33,856 nucleotides of DNA from a virus, in IMG/VR virus record IMGVR_UViG_3300032334_000379, positions 1 to 33,856 of that record. The stretch is one strand, 5' to 3'. This document shows, piece after piece, positions 1 through 5,922 of the stretch. A program made the position numbers and the translations under genes. Under the pieces are notes generated by a model, which made no database searches, was not told the DNA's origin, and was given only the letters and a program-made list of their open reading frames with translations. Position 1 is the stretch's first letter; each line of letters opens with the position of its first letter.

Positions 1-30
1 GACTACGATGACGAAGAAGACGAAGACTAA
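1..30 (+). CDS. C-terminal end of an acidic protein (partial)
   Basis: Only the last nine codons are inside the window. They read D-Y-D-D-E-E-D-E-D followed by TAA. The strongly acidic tail matches the style of the other small proteins that follow. No function can be assigned. The next promoter begins immediately after its stop codon. Confidence 0.6.
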   Translation, partial: DYDDEEDED

Positions 31-36
31 TCACAA

Positions 37-58
37 TGTCAGTGGTTAGGTTTATAAT
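37..58 (+). promoter_or_regulatory. Promoter with TGTCAGTGG box and TATAAT
   Basis: TATAAT lies at 53-58 and TGTCAGTGG at 37-45, with ten bases between TGTCAG and the -10 hexamer. No good TTGACA-like -35 hexamer is present at the 17-base position. The same box at the same spacing occurs before the genes at 1967 and 2326, which makes this a recognisable promoter class rather than chance. Confidence 0.65.
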
Positions 59-87
59 AGAGATACACTAAAAGAAAGAAGAAAACA

Positions 88-480
88 ATGGAAAGCAACC
101 ACCCTGTATTACAGCAACTAAAAGACAAGATTGTTGAACTAGAAGCAAAGTTAGAAGAGCAACGCAAAGCAAGTTCAACAAAGTTCTATGAGCAGTTGGC
201 AACAGAAGAAAAACTAAAAGAGATTTTAGTTGAAGCAGTAAGAGATAGCGACATCTCAACAGAGTTGGCTCAGTCAATAGCAGGACTATTTGAGATTGAA
301 CTAACCGAGTATGTTGAACTAGAACTGACTTTCAAGGTTCAAGCAAGTTTCAATGTTCCTATTGGAACTGATACTGACCTGTTGGCACAAGAAATTGGTA
401 TTGAAACTAGTTTTCACGGACTAGCAGAAGAATACTACAACAGCGATTACTATGAGTTAGATGATTGGAATGTTAGTTAG
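88..480 (+). CDS. Hypothetical protein with N-terminal coiled coil
   Basis: This is a 130-residue acidic protein. Residues about 5-35 form a heptad-like helix (LQQLKDKIVELEAKLEEQRK) that suggests a coiled coil. A charged beta-rich half follows (about 75-110), and the tail is rich in Tyr and Asp. A purine-rich AAAGAAAGAAG ribosome site precedes the ATG, about 24 bases after the predicted transcription start. I recognise no family. It is followed by the 516-538 stem-loop and tRNA-Glu. A structural or regulatory role in early infection is only a guess. Confidence 0.8.
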   Translation: MESNHPVLQQLKDKIVELEAKLEEQRKASSTKFYEQLATEEKLKEILVEAVRDSDISTELAQSIAGLFEIELTEYVELELTFKVQASFNVPIGTDTDLLAQEIGIETSFHGLAEEYYNSDYYELDDWNVS

Positions 481-515
481 GCGGTTCCCTTTCTTTCCGT
501 CTATAACACCACACC

Positions 516-538
516 TGAGCAAGTGTATAAACTGCTCA
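516..538 (+). repeat. Stem-loop of covarying family, copy 1
   Basis: Arms TGAGCA (516-521) and TGCTCA (533-538) enclose an 11-base loop AGTGTATAAAC. It lies between the stop codon of the gene ending at 480 and tRNA-Glu, and is preceded by CC. The stem pairs change in step with the other copies at 1788, 3729, 4288 and 17363, while the loop end TAAAC is nearly constant. This is the pattern expected for a conserved RNA structure. No strong U-tract follows, so a simple intrinsic terminator is unlikely. Confidence 0.7.
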
Positions 539-543
539 CTTTT

Positions 544-615
544 GGTCCCATCGTCTAGTGGTCAGGACATCAGGTTTTCATCCTGAAAGCGAGAGTTCGA
601 TTCTCTCTGGGACTA
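544..615 (+). tRNA. tRNA-Glu (anticodon TTC)
   Basis: The acceptor arm GGTCCCA pairs with TGGGACT (first pair G-U) and the discriminator is A. The anticodon arm TCAGG/CCTGA has loop TTTTCAT with TTC at positions 34-36, and the T-arm contains GTTCGATTC. No 3' CCA is encoded. It stands alone in the intergenic cassette between the genes at 88 and 763, away from the four-tRNA cluster at 22.1-22.5 kb. Confidence 0.95.
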
Positions 616-624
616 CTTTTCACC

Positions 625-643
625 GCACGTCATTTTACCGTGC
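625..643 (+). repeat. Inverted repeat GCACG...CGTGC, copy 1
   Basis: The 19-base sequence GCACGTCATTTTACCGTGC can form a five-pair stem. An almost identical copy (one base different) lies at 1843-1861. Both sit between the covarying stem-loop and the ATTACGAW-N13-CCCCGAA element, so the order of modules is conserved between the two intergenic regions. Confidence 0.6.
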
Positions 644-682
644 CCCGATTTGGTAACGATTAGGTTAAGAATGCAAAATTGT

Positions 683-710
683 TTTACGAAACACTTGACA
701 AATCCCCGAA
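683..710 (+). repeat. TTTACGAA-N13-CCCCGAA element
   Basis: TTTACGAA (683-690), thirteen bases, then CCCCGAA (704-710). The first base differs from the ATTACGAA of other copies. The -35 hexamer TTGACA of the next promoter lies inside the N13 spacer and CCCCGAA lies in the promoter spacer. A protein bound here would therefore compete directly with RNA polymerase. Confidence 0.6.
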
Positions 711-723
711 ATAATGGGATAAT
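695..723 (+). promoter_or_regulatory. Sigma-A-like promoter for the DUF932 gene
   Basis: TTGACA (695-700), a 17-base spacer and GATAAT (718-723), with ACTTGACAAA context shared by other strong -35 boxes in the window. The leader runs about 33 bases to ATG 763 and carries GAAAGGTG as ribosome site. It overlaps the dispersed element at 683-710, so repression or activation through that element is plausible. Confidence 0.75.
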
Positions 724-762
724 TGAGTATCAAATAAATCCAACAATGAAAGGTGTGTCCCT

Positions 763-1776
763 ATGGCTCACGAATTAGAAATCAACGAAGCAACTGGCGA
801 AGCGTCTTTTGCTTCTCTACGCCAACCTGCTTGGCACAATCTTGGAACTGTGTTTCAGGAAGAAGTATCAACTAGCGAAATGCTATCCTTAGCAAAACTA
901 GACAACTGGAATGTTCGTCTTGAAGATGTAGTTGTCCCTACTGGTTTTTCTAGTGATAGAAACTACTCATTCGTATCAAGAACTAATCCATTCAACGCAG
1001 AACAGACAGACATTCTTGGTGTCGTTGGTGAGCGTTATGTTCCATTACAGAACGAAGACTTGTTCTCGTTTGGTGATAACCTGCTAGATGGTGGTGGTCG
1101 TTGGGAAACTGCTGGTTCAATCAAGGGTGGCAGACAAGTATTCGGTTCAATCGCATTAGAGCGTGAGAGCGTTCTTGACCCTAATGGCGTTGGAGATGTT
1201 GTCAAGTCTTACCTATTGCTAAACACATCTCACGATGGTTCAATCGCAATTCAGGCTTCAATCACTCCTGTTCGTGTAGTTTGTGCTAACACTCTAAACC
1301 TTGCTCTATCTTCTCTAAAAGGTAAAAAGGGTATCAAGCAAACTTTCAAGATTAGACACACACAAACAGCAGAAGGTAAAATCGCAGTTGCTCGTGAAGC
1401 GTTGGGTCTTGCTAATCACTACCTAGACGAGTTTGACCTACTTGCTAAGTCTATGATTGAAACAGAAATCACTCAGGCTAAGTTTGACGAGATTGTTCTA
1501 AAAGCGTATCCAATGCCAACTAAGGACAGCAAGGGTTCTATGAAAAAGTGGAGCGACAAGGTTGAACTTATCCAATCTATCTACACTGGACAATACAACA
1601 ACACCATTGCTGGAACTGCTTGGGGAGCAATGAACGCTCTAACCGAACGCCTAGACTGGTATCGTAATGCTCGTGGTTCAAACAACGAAAGCATTTATGC
1701 TTCTGCTTCTGGTTTTGACCCTGTAATCAACGCTGAGAAAAATCGCATAATGAACTTGGTTCTCGCAAGCGTATAA
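763..1776 (+). CDS. TIGR03299/DUF932 phage-plasmid-like protein
   Basis: A 337-residue protein matching the DUF932 (TIGR03299) family found in phages and plasmids. It has the characteristic opening with PAWHNLGT (about residues 22-29), a central GGGRWETAGSI stretch (about 110-120), LLLNTSHDGS (151-160) and TPVRVVCANTLNLAL (169-183). The length is normal for the family. The biochemical role of the family is not established; some members act in recombination or are expressed early. It is the largest gene of the left arm and has its own strong promoter and a GAAAGGTG ribosome site. Confidence 0.88.
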   Translation: MAHELEINEATGEASFASLRQPAWHNLGTVFQEEVSTSEMLSLAKLDNWNVRLEDVVVPTGFSSDRNYSFVSRTNPFNAEQTDILGVVGERYVPLQNEDLFSFGDNLLDGGGRWETAGSIKGGRQVFGSIALERESVLDPNGVGDVVKSYLLLNTSHDGSIAIQASITPVRVVCANTLNLALSSLKGKKGIKQTFKIRHTQTAEGKIAVAREALGLANHYLDEFDLLAKSMIETEITQAKFDEIVLKAYPMPTKDSKGSMKKWSDKVELIQSIYTGQYNNTIAGTAWGAMNALTERLDWYRNARGSNNESIYASASGFDPVINAEKNRIMNLVLASV

Positions 1777-1787
1777 TCTCGCAGACC

Positions 1788-1809
1788 TGAGCAAGTCTAA
1801 AACTGCTCA
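1788..1809 (+). repeat. Stem-loop of covarying family, copy 2
   Basis: Arms TGAGCA (1788-1793) and TGCTCA (1804-1809) with a 10-base loop AGTCTAAAAC, preceded by CC. It starts 12 bases after the stop codon of the DUF932 gene. The stem is the same as copy 1 but the loop differs in sequence and by one base in length. Confidence 0.7.
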
Positions 1810-1842
1810 CCATTTCCTACTTGACAAAGTGGGCAAATCGGT

Positions 1843-1861
1843 GCACGTCATTTCACCGTGC
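1843..1861 (+). repeat. Inverted repeat GCACG...CGTGC, copy 2
   Basis: GCACGTCATTTCACCGTGC, one base different from the copy at 625-643. An alternative stem CGGTG (1839-1843) with CACCG (1854-1858) is also possible, so the element could switch between two folds. Confidence 0.55.
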
Positions 1862-1899
1862 GGCAAATCTGAAATAGTATAAGTAAATAAAAGAGTTCG

Positions 1900-1927
1900 A
1901 TTACGATAAGGTTACATTTTCCCCGAA
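1900..1927 (+). repeat. ATTACGAT-N13-CCCCGAA element
   Basis: ATTACGAT (1900-1907), N13 containing GGTTACATTTT, then CCCCGAA (1921-1927). It matches the copy at 4540-4567 at most positions. It lies just upstream of the promoter at 1932-1960. Confidence 0.65.
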
Positions 1928-1931
1928 CCTA

Positions 1932-1960
1932 TTGCTTTTGTCAGTGGTGGTCTGTATAAT
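1932..1960 (+). promoter_or_regulatory. Promoter with TGTCAGTGG box, leaderless start
   Basis: TTGCTT (1932-1937), a 17-base spacer and TATAAT (1955-1960). TGTCAGTGG at 1939-1947 has the same ten-base spacing to the -10 as at 37 and 2277. Six bases separate TATAAT from ATG 1967, so transcription should begin at or next to the start codon. Confidence 0.7.
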
Positions 1961-1966
1961 TGTAGT

Positions 1967-2275
1967 ATGAATGAAAACGAAACTATTATCCTTACCCCTG
2001 TTTATGATGAAGAAGATGCTCCTTACATCTACCCTGACGGAAATGACCTAGAAATCTACCAGCGTAGGCAGTTTTACGCTTGGGGGATAGAAGCATTAGA
2101 GAGACAACTATGGGATAGTGCCGAACGAGGTTGGCACGATACCAGTGGTCCAGAGTTCCAGTCCTACCTAAAAATGCTTAGAAGTATAAAGATGAGTATG
2201 GAAGACAAACTAGCCTATGACAATTCTAAGATACTAGATGACGAGATGCTTGAAAAAGCGTCTATGATGTCCTAG
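1967..2275 (+). CDS. Hypothetical acidic protein, leaderless mRNA
   Basis: A 102-residue protein with an acidic N-terminus (PVYDEEDAPYIYPDGND) and a helical middle and C-terminus rich in Arg, Trp, Met and Lys. I recognise no domain. The start is fixed by the promoter: TATAAT ends at 1960 and the ATG begins six bases later, so the message is predicted to be leaderless, which actinobacteria translate well. Its stop is followed within two bases by the TGTCAGTGG box of the next promoter. Confidence 0.8.
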   Translation: MNENETIILTPVYDEEDAPYIYPDGNDLEIYQRRQFYAWGIEALERQLWDSAERGWHDTSGPEFQSYLKMLRSIKMSMEDKLAYDNSKILDDEMLEKASMMS

Positions 2276-2276
2276 A

Positions 2277-2298
2277 TGTCAGTGGTATCCCCTATAAT
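2277..2298 (+). promoter_or_regulatory. Promoter with TGTCAGTGG box and TATAAT
   Basis: TGTCAGTGG at 2277-2285 and TATAAT at 2293-2298, with ten bases between TGTCAG and the -10. The -35 region has no clear hexamer. It drives the gene at 2326 and probably the overlapping genes to 3339. Confidence 0.65.
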
Positions 2299-2325
2299 AG
2301 AAACCTAACAGAAAGAGAAAACCCT

Positions 2326-2559
2326 ATGAAAAGATACTATGTAGAAATCCAAGTAAATTACTGTGGAGACATTGAAGCAGAAAGCCCAGAGCAAGCAGAA
2401 GAAATGGCTTGGCATTCTTACTATGGCGATAACGCTACTCTACAATACGATAGCGTAGAAGACATTAGAGTTGATGAGTATGATGTCTGCGATACCTGTG
2501 GTAATGATGAGCAGGAATACTGTGAATGCGAACCAGAAGAAGAAGAAGATAATGAGTGA
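2326..2559 (+). CDS. Small acidic Cys-rich protein
   Basis: 77 residues. The N-terminal half (MKRYYVEIQVNYCGDIEAES) resembles the short beta-strand plus helix modules seen in many phage proteins that begin K-x-Y-x-V. C55-x2-C58 and C66-x-C68 could bind one zinc, and the tail is almost all Glu and Asp. GAAAGAGAAAA provides a ribosome site. It begins a run of four overlapping genes and its stop codon overlaps the next start. Function unknown. Confidence 0.8.
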   Translation: MKRYYVEIQVNYCGDIEAESPEQAEEMAWHSYYGDNATLQYDSVEDIRVDEYDVCDTCGNDEQEYCECEPEEEEDNE

Positions 2560-2902
2560 TTGTGATTGCGAAAGAGTAGAGTGTCCTAAACACGAAGGCA
2601 ATTTTGATTGTAATTCATTCTGCGACATCTGCGAAGGTAATCAAGATTACTGCCCTACCCACGATGAATGGGAAGCAGAACAAGCAAACATTTATCTAAC
2701 TATGTATAAGGAAAGAGAAGAAGATATGGAAAAAACTATGTTGGAAGAACACAGAGAAGAACTAGCAATGCTAGAACACGAACTACACACTAAAGCATTG
2801 AGCAGATTTGCTATTGCGTGTATTGAAGGTCGCATTAGCGATTTGGATAGTATGATTGCTCAGGACGAATACTGGGAGAAGCAGGAGAAGAAGTATGCTT
2901 GA
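2552..2902 (+). CDS. Cys/His-rich small protein with helical C-terminus
   Basis: Chosen start ATG 2552 overlaps the upstream stop (ATGAGTGA). It gives 116 residues and removes an unlikely N-terminal extension that would be a frame-shifted copy of the upstream gene. Cys and His residues cluster at C4, C6, C11, H14, C20, C24, C27, C34 and H37, which suggests one or two zinc sites. Residues about 45-116 are a long charged helix with heptads. The layout suggests nucleic-acid or protein binding; no family is recognised. Confidence 0.8.
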   Translation: MSDCDCERVECPKHEGNFDCNSFCDICEGNQDYCPTHDEWEAEQANIYLTMYKEREEDMEKTMLEEHREELAMLEHELHTKALSRFAIACIEGRISDLDSMIAQDEYWEKQEKKYA

Positions 2903-3167
2903 ACTAACTGACGAACACTACGAAACTAAGAGAATGGTTTCAGCAACAATTACATACCTGATTGATGTCAATAAAGATAACATCTTCATCAGCGAAGTAG
3001 AAGACTTTGATACCGAAGACGGAACCGAAGAAGACTACGAAGATTTGAAGAGAACTGACGAAGAACTAGAGCGTTCAGCAATCAACGAATTAGCAGAAAT
3101 CATTTATAATTCTGTCAAGTATAATGACCTGACAGATATGATTAGTGTGGAGTTCCATAATGTCTGA
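2895..3167 (+). CDS. Hypothetical acidic protein
   Basis: Start ATG 2895 has a good ribosome site (AGGAGAAGAAG) and overlaps the preceding stop by eight bases; the longer frame from 2856 is not supported. The 90 residues contain a beta-like segment (TITYLIDVNKDNIFISEVED) followed by an acidic helix. This looks like a small alpha/beta phage protein of unknown function, co-translated with its neighbours. Confidence 0.78.
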   Translation: MLELTDEHYETKRMVSATITYLIDVNKDNIFISEVEDFDTEDGTEEDYEDLKRTDEELERSAINELAEIIYNSVKYNDLTDMISVEFHNV

Positions 3168-3339
3168 GATGACAGATAAAGAAATCGTCCTGTCTATGAT
3201 TGATGGCTTCAAGAAAGTCAAGGGTATAAATCAAATGCCTACTCTAGAAGTATTGAAACTAATAGAGATGAGACTAAAGCGTGAAGATGAGTTCAATGAA
3301 TTTGTTAATCATGCTAGAGAAGTTTTGGCTGACATATAG
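3160..3339 (+). CDS. Hypothetical 59-residue helical protein
   Basis: Start ATG 3160 overlaps the stop codon of the preceding gene, typical of translational coupling. The 59 residues (opening MSEMTDKEIVLSMIDGFKKV) are nearly all helix, with a charged C-terminal half. It is the last gene of this operon, followed by a hairpin at 3352-3391. Unknown function. Confidence 0.72.
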   Translation: MSEMTDKEIVLSMIDGFKKVKGINQMPTLEVLKLIEMRLKREDEFNEFVNHAREVLADI

Positions 3340-3351
3340 GGATAATAGGGG

Positions 3352-3391
3352 ACCAGGGTGGTTGGATTAATTTCTGACTGCCCTGGTTTTG
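3352..3391 (+). terminator. Possible terminator after the 2326-3339 operon
   Basis: ACCAGGG (3352-3358) pairs with CCCTGGT (3381-3387) around a 22-base loop, followed by a short T run (TTTT, 3387-3390). The long loop and short T run make it a weak intrinsic terminator. It is the only structure between the operon end and the next promoter. Confidence 0.5.
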
Positions 3392-3449
3392 ACGCACGCC
3401 CCCAAAGATAACGGAATGATAACGATAGAAAAAACTTTGCCGAATACCC

Positions 3450-3478
3450 TTGACTTATAGATGGTTATGCCTTATACT
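3450..3478 (+). promoter_or_regulatory. Sigma-A-like promoter
   Basis: TTGACT (3450-3455), a 17-base spacer and TATACT (3473-3478). The predicted start near 3485 coincides with the hairpin at 3484-3501. A degenerate ATAACGAT...GCCGAA motif (3419-3444) lies just upstream and resembles the dispersed element. Confidence 0.7.
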
Positions 3479-3483
3479 TGTAG

Positions 3484-3501
3484 TATCAACAAAAGTTGAT
3501 A
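3484..3501 (+). promoter_or_regulatory. Hairpin at the predicted 5' end of the transcript
   Basis: TATCAAC (3484-3490), loop AAAA, GTTGATA (3495-3501): a perfect seven-pair stem with a tetraloop. It falls at the expected first bases of the mRNA for the gene at 3541. Such 5'-terminal stem-loops are known to slow 5'-end-dependent decay of mRNA; that role here is inference. Confidence 0.55.
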
Positions 3502-3540
3502 ATCAAGCAACAATTACCCTTCGGGAGAAAAGAGATACAA

Positions 3541-3702
3541 ATGCCAGAAATCAAGGTAGGCGACCGCTACGAAACCAAGACTAACAAGTTTGTTGGTGTA
3601 GTTCAGGAAATCGCCCAGAACAAGAACGGCTCATTCCGTATTCGTTTGGACATTGACGGAAAGTCCCACTGGACATCTGCTCAGGGAACAGTCCTAGCAT
3701 AA
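3541..3702 (+). CDS. Small basic/beta protein, possibly nucleic-acid binding
   Basis: 53 residues from ATG 3541. An in-frame ATG at 3496 lies almost at the transcription start and inside a hairpin, so it is rejected. The sequence (VGDRYETKTNKFVGVVQEIA, then GSFRIRLDIDGKSHWTSA) reads as five short beta strands and resembles small barrel folds of the SH3 or Tudor type. No named family is recognised. It is expressed from its own promoter. Confidence 0.72.
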   Translation: MPEIKVGDRYETKTNKFVGVVQEIAQNKNGSFRIRLDIDGKSHWTSAQGTVLA

Positions 3703-3728
3703 TTCATTCATAACAGAATGATAACATC

Positions 3729-3751
3729 TAGGCAAATGTCTAAACTGCCTA
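3729..3751 (+). repeat. Stem-loop of covarying family, copy 3
   Basis: Arms TAGGCA (3729-3734) and TGCCTA (3746-3751) with loop AATGTCTAAAC (11 bases). Compared with copy 1 the second and third stem pairs have changed to A-T and G-C, with both sides changing. It lies between the stop at 3702 and the next -35 hexamer, which overlaps its last base by none but begins immediately after. Confidence 0.7.
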
Positions 3752-3790
3752 TTTACAAATCCCCCTAAATCCTGTATAATTGTATTATAC
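3752..3790 (+). promoter_or_regulatory. Promoter with dyad over the -10 region
   Basis: TTTACA (3752-3757), a 17-base spacer and TATAAT (3775-3780). A perfect dyad GTATAAT-TGT-ATTATAC (3774-3790) covers the -10 and the expected start site. It could be an operator, or it could give divergent -10 boxes. The spacer contains ATCCCCCTAAAT, similar to the CCCCGAA half of the dispersed element. Confidence 0.7.
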
Positions 3791-3822
3791 AAAAAACAAC
3801 CCTAATAGAAAGTAGATACAAA

Positions 3823-4263
3823 ATGGCAAGAGCCTTATCAGTAAAAGTTCCAACATCAAGCCTAATCGCATTGCTGGAAGACAAAATCGCAACAATCAAG
3901 TCTGCTATCGCAGATTACCCAAGAGCAAAAGAGCAATACAAGGCTGACCTAAAAGCATACAAGCGTTCTGTCCTTGACCTTGCTATTGCTAAGATTACTA
4001 GCAACCCAGAAGTCTTGTTTGATAACGATAGCCTAGAAGTTGGCACATCTTATCGCAATGATGTTCAAATCACTTTGGATAAGGATTTGTTTGAGTTGCC
4101 AGAAATGCCACAGCAACCAGAAGACCCAAGCGTAAAGACTTGGATTGGTAGAGACCACACAACTAAGTTGTCTGTTTTGGAAAAGACTTTGGCTGTTCTA
4201 AAACTAACAACTCAGGAAGAAGTTTCTGCTTCCACATACAACTCTGTAATGGAGTTGCTATAA
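3823..4263 (+). CDS. Hypothetical 146-residue protein
   Basis: It has an N-terminal helical region with a likely coiled coil (LIALLEDKIATIKSAIADYP, about residues 15-34) and further charged helix to about 60. An acidic linker rich in Pro (LPEMPQQPEDPS) follows, with a short helical C-terminus. AGAAAG precedes the ATG by about ten bases. Proteins with this outline are common in actinophage early regions, but I cannot name a family. It is transcribed from the promoter at 3752-3780 and followed by two hairpins and a terminator. Confidence 0.8.
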   Translation: MARALSVKVPTSSLIALLEDKIATIKSAIADYPRAKEQYKADLKAYKRSVLDLAIAKITSNPEVLFDNDSLEVGTSYRNDVQITLDKDLFELPEMPQQPEDPSVKTWIGRDHTTKLSVLEKTLAVLKLTTQEEVSASTYNSVMELL

Positions 4264-4287
4264 ACCATAGGCTTACGCCTAAACACC

Positions 4288-4310
4288 TAAGCAAGTGTCT
4301 AAACTGCTTA
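4288..4310 (+). repeat. Stem-loop of covarying family, copy 4
   Basis: Arms TAAGCA (4288-4293) and TGCTTA (4305-4310), loop AGTGTCTAAAC, preceded by CC. The stem again differs from copies 1 and 3 by paired changes. A small separate hairpin TAGGC-TTAC-GCCTA (4268-4281) sits just before it. Confidence 0.7.
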
Positions 4311-4386
4311 CCCTATTAGGTTAGTTATCCATAATTGAAGCCCATAGTAGAGATAACCGAACTGAACGCTTCACCCTAATAAATTT

Positions 4387-4437
4387 TCCCCCTGTGAAGT
4401 CTGGACACAATCCCGAAAGTAGCAGGGGGATTTTTTT
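4387..4437 (+). terminator. Intrinsic terminator
   Basis: TCCCCCTG (4387-4394) pairs perfectly with CAGGGGGA (4423-4430) and is followed by seven T (4431-4437). The loop is long (28 bases) but the GC-rich stem plus T-tract is convincing. It ends the unit of the gene at 3823. Confidence 0.75.
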
Positions 4438-4482
4438 GGCGTGCGGCAAAATAGTTATGTAAACTAATAATCATTACAATGT

Positions 4483-4507
4483 ATTACGATGTTATAACAA
4501 TTTCCCC
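4483..4507 (+). repeat. ATTACGAT-N13-CCCC element
   Basis: ATTACGAT (4483-4490), thirteen bases, CCCC (4504-4507); the final GAA is replaced by ATG. It is the first of two copies in tandem upstream of the promoter at 4572. Confidence 0.55.
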
Positions 4508-4539
4508 ATGATTATGTAAACCTGTAGACATTGTGTTTG

Positions 4540-4567
4540 ATTACGAAGTGGTAACATTTTCCCCGAA
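4540..4567 (+). repeat. ATTACGAA-N13-CCCCGAA element
   Basis: ATTACGAA (4540-4547), N13 containing GGTAACATTTT, CCCCGAA (4561-4567). It ends four bases before the -35 hexamer. The spacer closely resembles that of the 1900-1927 copy, so the whole 28 bases, not just the ends, are conserved between these two. Confidence 0.65.
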
Positions 4568-4571
4568 AGTC

Positions 4572-4600
4572 TTGTCTTTACGAACGGTATCCTGTATCAT
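4572..4600 (+). promoter_or_regulatory. Sigma-A-like promoter
   Basis: TTGTCT (4572-4577), a 17-base spacer and TATCAT (4595-4600). The start site should be near 4607. That excludes the ATG at 4603 and supports ATG 4636 as the start of the next gene. Confidence 0.65.
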
Positions 4601-4635
4601 AGATGTATACAACCTTTACAGAAAGAGATGACCCT

Positions 4636-5184
4636 ATGCATACTATGCAGTATCTAGCAACAGAACTAGAACTTGATTTAGATGAGCAACACACAGACGA
4701 AGAACTTAGAGCCTTAGCACAAGAGCAAGTAGGCAGTTGGCTAGAGAGTGAAGCAGATGGCTTTGGCTTTGTTGGTGGCTGGTCAGACTGGTATCAGGTT
4801 GGTGGCAGGTATGAAGATGTCCCTATCCTTATCTACAACGATGAGAATGCTTGTTCATTCTTAGAAGCATTAGATATCATTGACCAGAAGCAGTTGGCTC
4901 AGTTCAACGAATACTTTACTGAGTTTGATTTTCCTACTATCAATACTGTTATGACTAAGTATTCTAATGGTGAGAATGTTGACTACCGTGAGATTTACGA
5001 AGCCAACATAACTAGTTTGTCATCTGCATTGAAGATTATGCGTGGCTACTGGAACTGGGATAGTGGTTTCTTTGACACAGAAGACTGCACAATAAAGACA
5101 TCAGCCCTACGCAAAAAACTGGGTATTGACAAGACAGCGTATCGTAGTGTATACTGTTTAGTGCCAGTAGATTTCCACTTCTAA
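4636..5184 (+). CDS. Hypothetical protein with DWYQVGGRYED motif
   Basis: 182 residues from ATG 4636, preceded by AGAAAGAG. It contains GGWSDWYQVGGRYEDVPIL (about 45-63). This is close to the D-W-[FY]-x-[VI]-G-G-R-[WY] motif I associate with a widespread uncharacterised phage protein group. Trp- and Tyr-rich stretches recur (RGYWNWDSGFFD). No enzymatic motif is visible. It is the first gene of a coupled run to 6326. Confidence 0.8.
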   Translation: MHTMQYLATELELDLDEQHTDEELRALAQEQVGSWLESEADGFGFVGGWSDWYQVGGRYEDVPILIYNDENACSFLEALDIIDQKQLAQFNEYFTEFDFPTINTVMTKYSNGENVDYREIYEANITSLSSALKIMRGYWNWDSGFFDTEDCTIKTSALRKKLGIDKTAYRSVYCLVPVDFHF

Positions 5185-5201
5185 GAGAGAGAGTAAACCC
5201 T

Positions 5202-5384
5202 ATGGAAAAGATAACAGCAACAGTTCGCTTTTGGTATTCACAAGAGTTTGAAGTTGAGATAGAAGACCCTAACGATGACAATGACATCCACGATAAGGTG
5301 GCTGAACTTGCCAACGAGATAAAGGTATGGGATGGCAACAACTCATACACAGTTGAGTTTGATGACTACGAGATTGAGTTCTGA
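5202..5384 (+). CDS. Hypothetical 60-residue acidic protein
   Basis: Opens MEKITATVRFWYSQEFEVEI, a beta hairpin, followed by an acidic helix and a final strand rich in Asp and Glu. This beta-alpha-beta layout is shared with the small proteins at 2326 and 2895. GAGAGAG precedes the ATG. Its stop overlaps the next start (TGATG). Confidence 0.75.
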   Translation: MEKITATVRFWYSQEFEVEIEDPNDDNDIHDKVAELANEIKVWDGNNSYTVEFDDYEIEF

Positions 5385-5749
5385 TGACTGAGATGACTGA
5401 AACACAATGGTCTGCTAAATATAGACCTATCAAAAACCATTTAGTTAAAGATGATACTACATCCTTTGAGACCTATGGTGAAGAACTAGACTTTGTATGT
5501 CAGCAACCACACTCTACCGTATGGACTGAGATGGATGGTGACGAAGGTGTTTACATTGTACAAGGTTACCATTTGGCTAATCGTATTCAATACTACATCA
5601 CTGAGATACCGTGGACAGATGACGATGACATCTTTATAACCATTTGTAAGTTTGTTGAGTGCGAATGTATAAATGAAGATGGCGAAGGTAAACAAGATTG
5701 TGAAACATGTTATGGAGATGGGACCTATACTGAATGGAGCATGGACTAA
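5384..5749 (+). CDS. Hypothetical protein with C-terminal zinc-ribbon-like cysteines
   Basis: 121 residues. The N-terminal three quarters lack recognised motifs. The C-terminus has CECINEDGEGKQDCETCYGDG, a C-x-C...C-x2-C-x-G-x-G pattern recalling one repeat of the DnaJ zinc centre but without the J domain. It probably binds one zinc ion. It is translationally coupled on both sides (TGATG and TAATG overlaps). Confidence 0.77.
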   Translation: MTEMTETQWSAKYRPIKNHLVKDDTTSFETYGEELDFVCQQPHSTVWTEMDGDEGVYIVQGYHLANRIQYYITEIPWTDDDDIFITICKFVECECINEDGEGKQDCETCYGDGTYTEWSMD

Positions 5750-5922
5750 TGGAAGATAAAATTAATAAGTATAACAACAACCCTGACTACGATGCAGGGT
5801 ACGAAGAAGGCTGGACAAACGCTATCAACAATGTTCTTGACATCTCACAGCAGATGCGGTATAATGATAACCTTAGTTGGAATAATGAAACCCTAGAAGA
5901 ACTGGAGCAACGAATAGTATGA
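5749..5922 (+). CDS. Small GYxxGW-motif protein
   Basis: 57 residues from ATG 5749, which overlaps the previous stop (TAATG). It carries YDAGYEEGWTNAINNVLD, a Gly-aromatic motif spaced every four residues before a helix. The same pattern is present in the proteins at 8351-8590 and 15104-15355, so the three appear to be paralogues or share a repeat module. Function unknown. Confidence 0.72.
   Translation: MEDKINKYNNNPDYDAGYEEGWTNAINNVLDISQQMRYNDNLSWNNETLEELEQRIV

Noticed and set aside
1820-1848. TTGACA at 1820-1825 as a promoter
   Set aside because: No -10-like hexamer 16-18 bases downstream; the segment is occupied by the GCACG/CGTGC inverted repeat.
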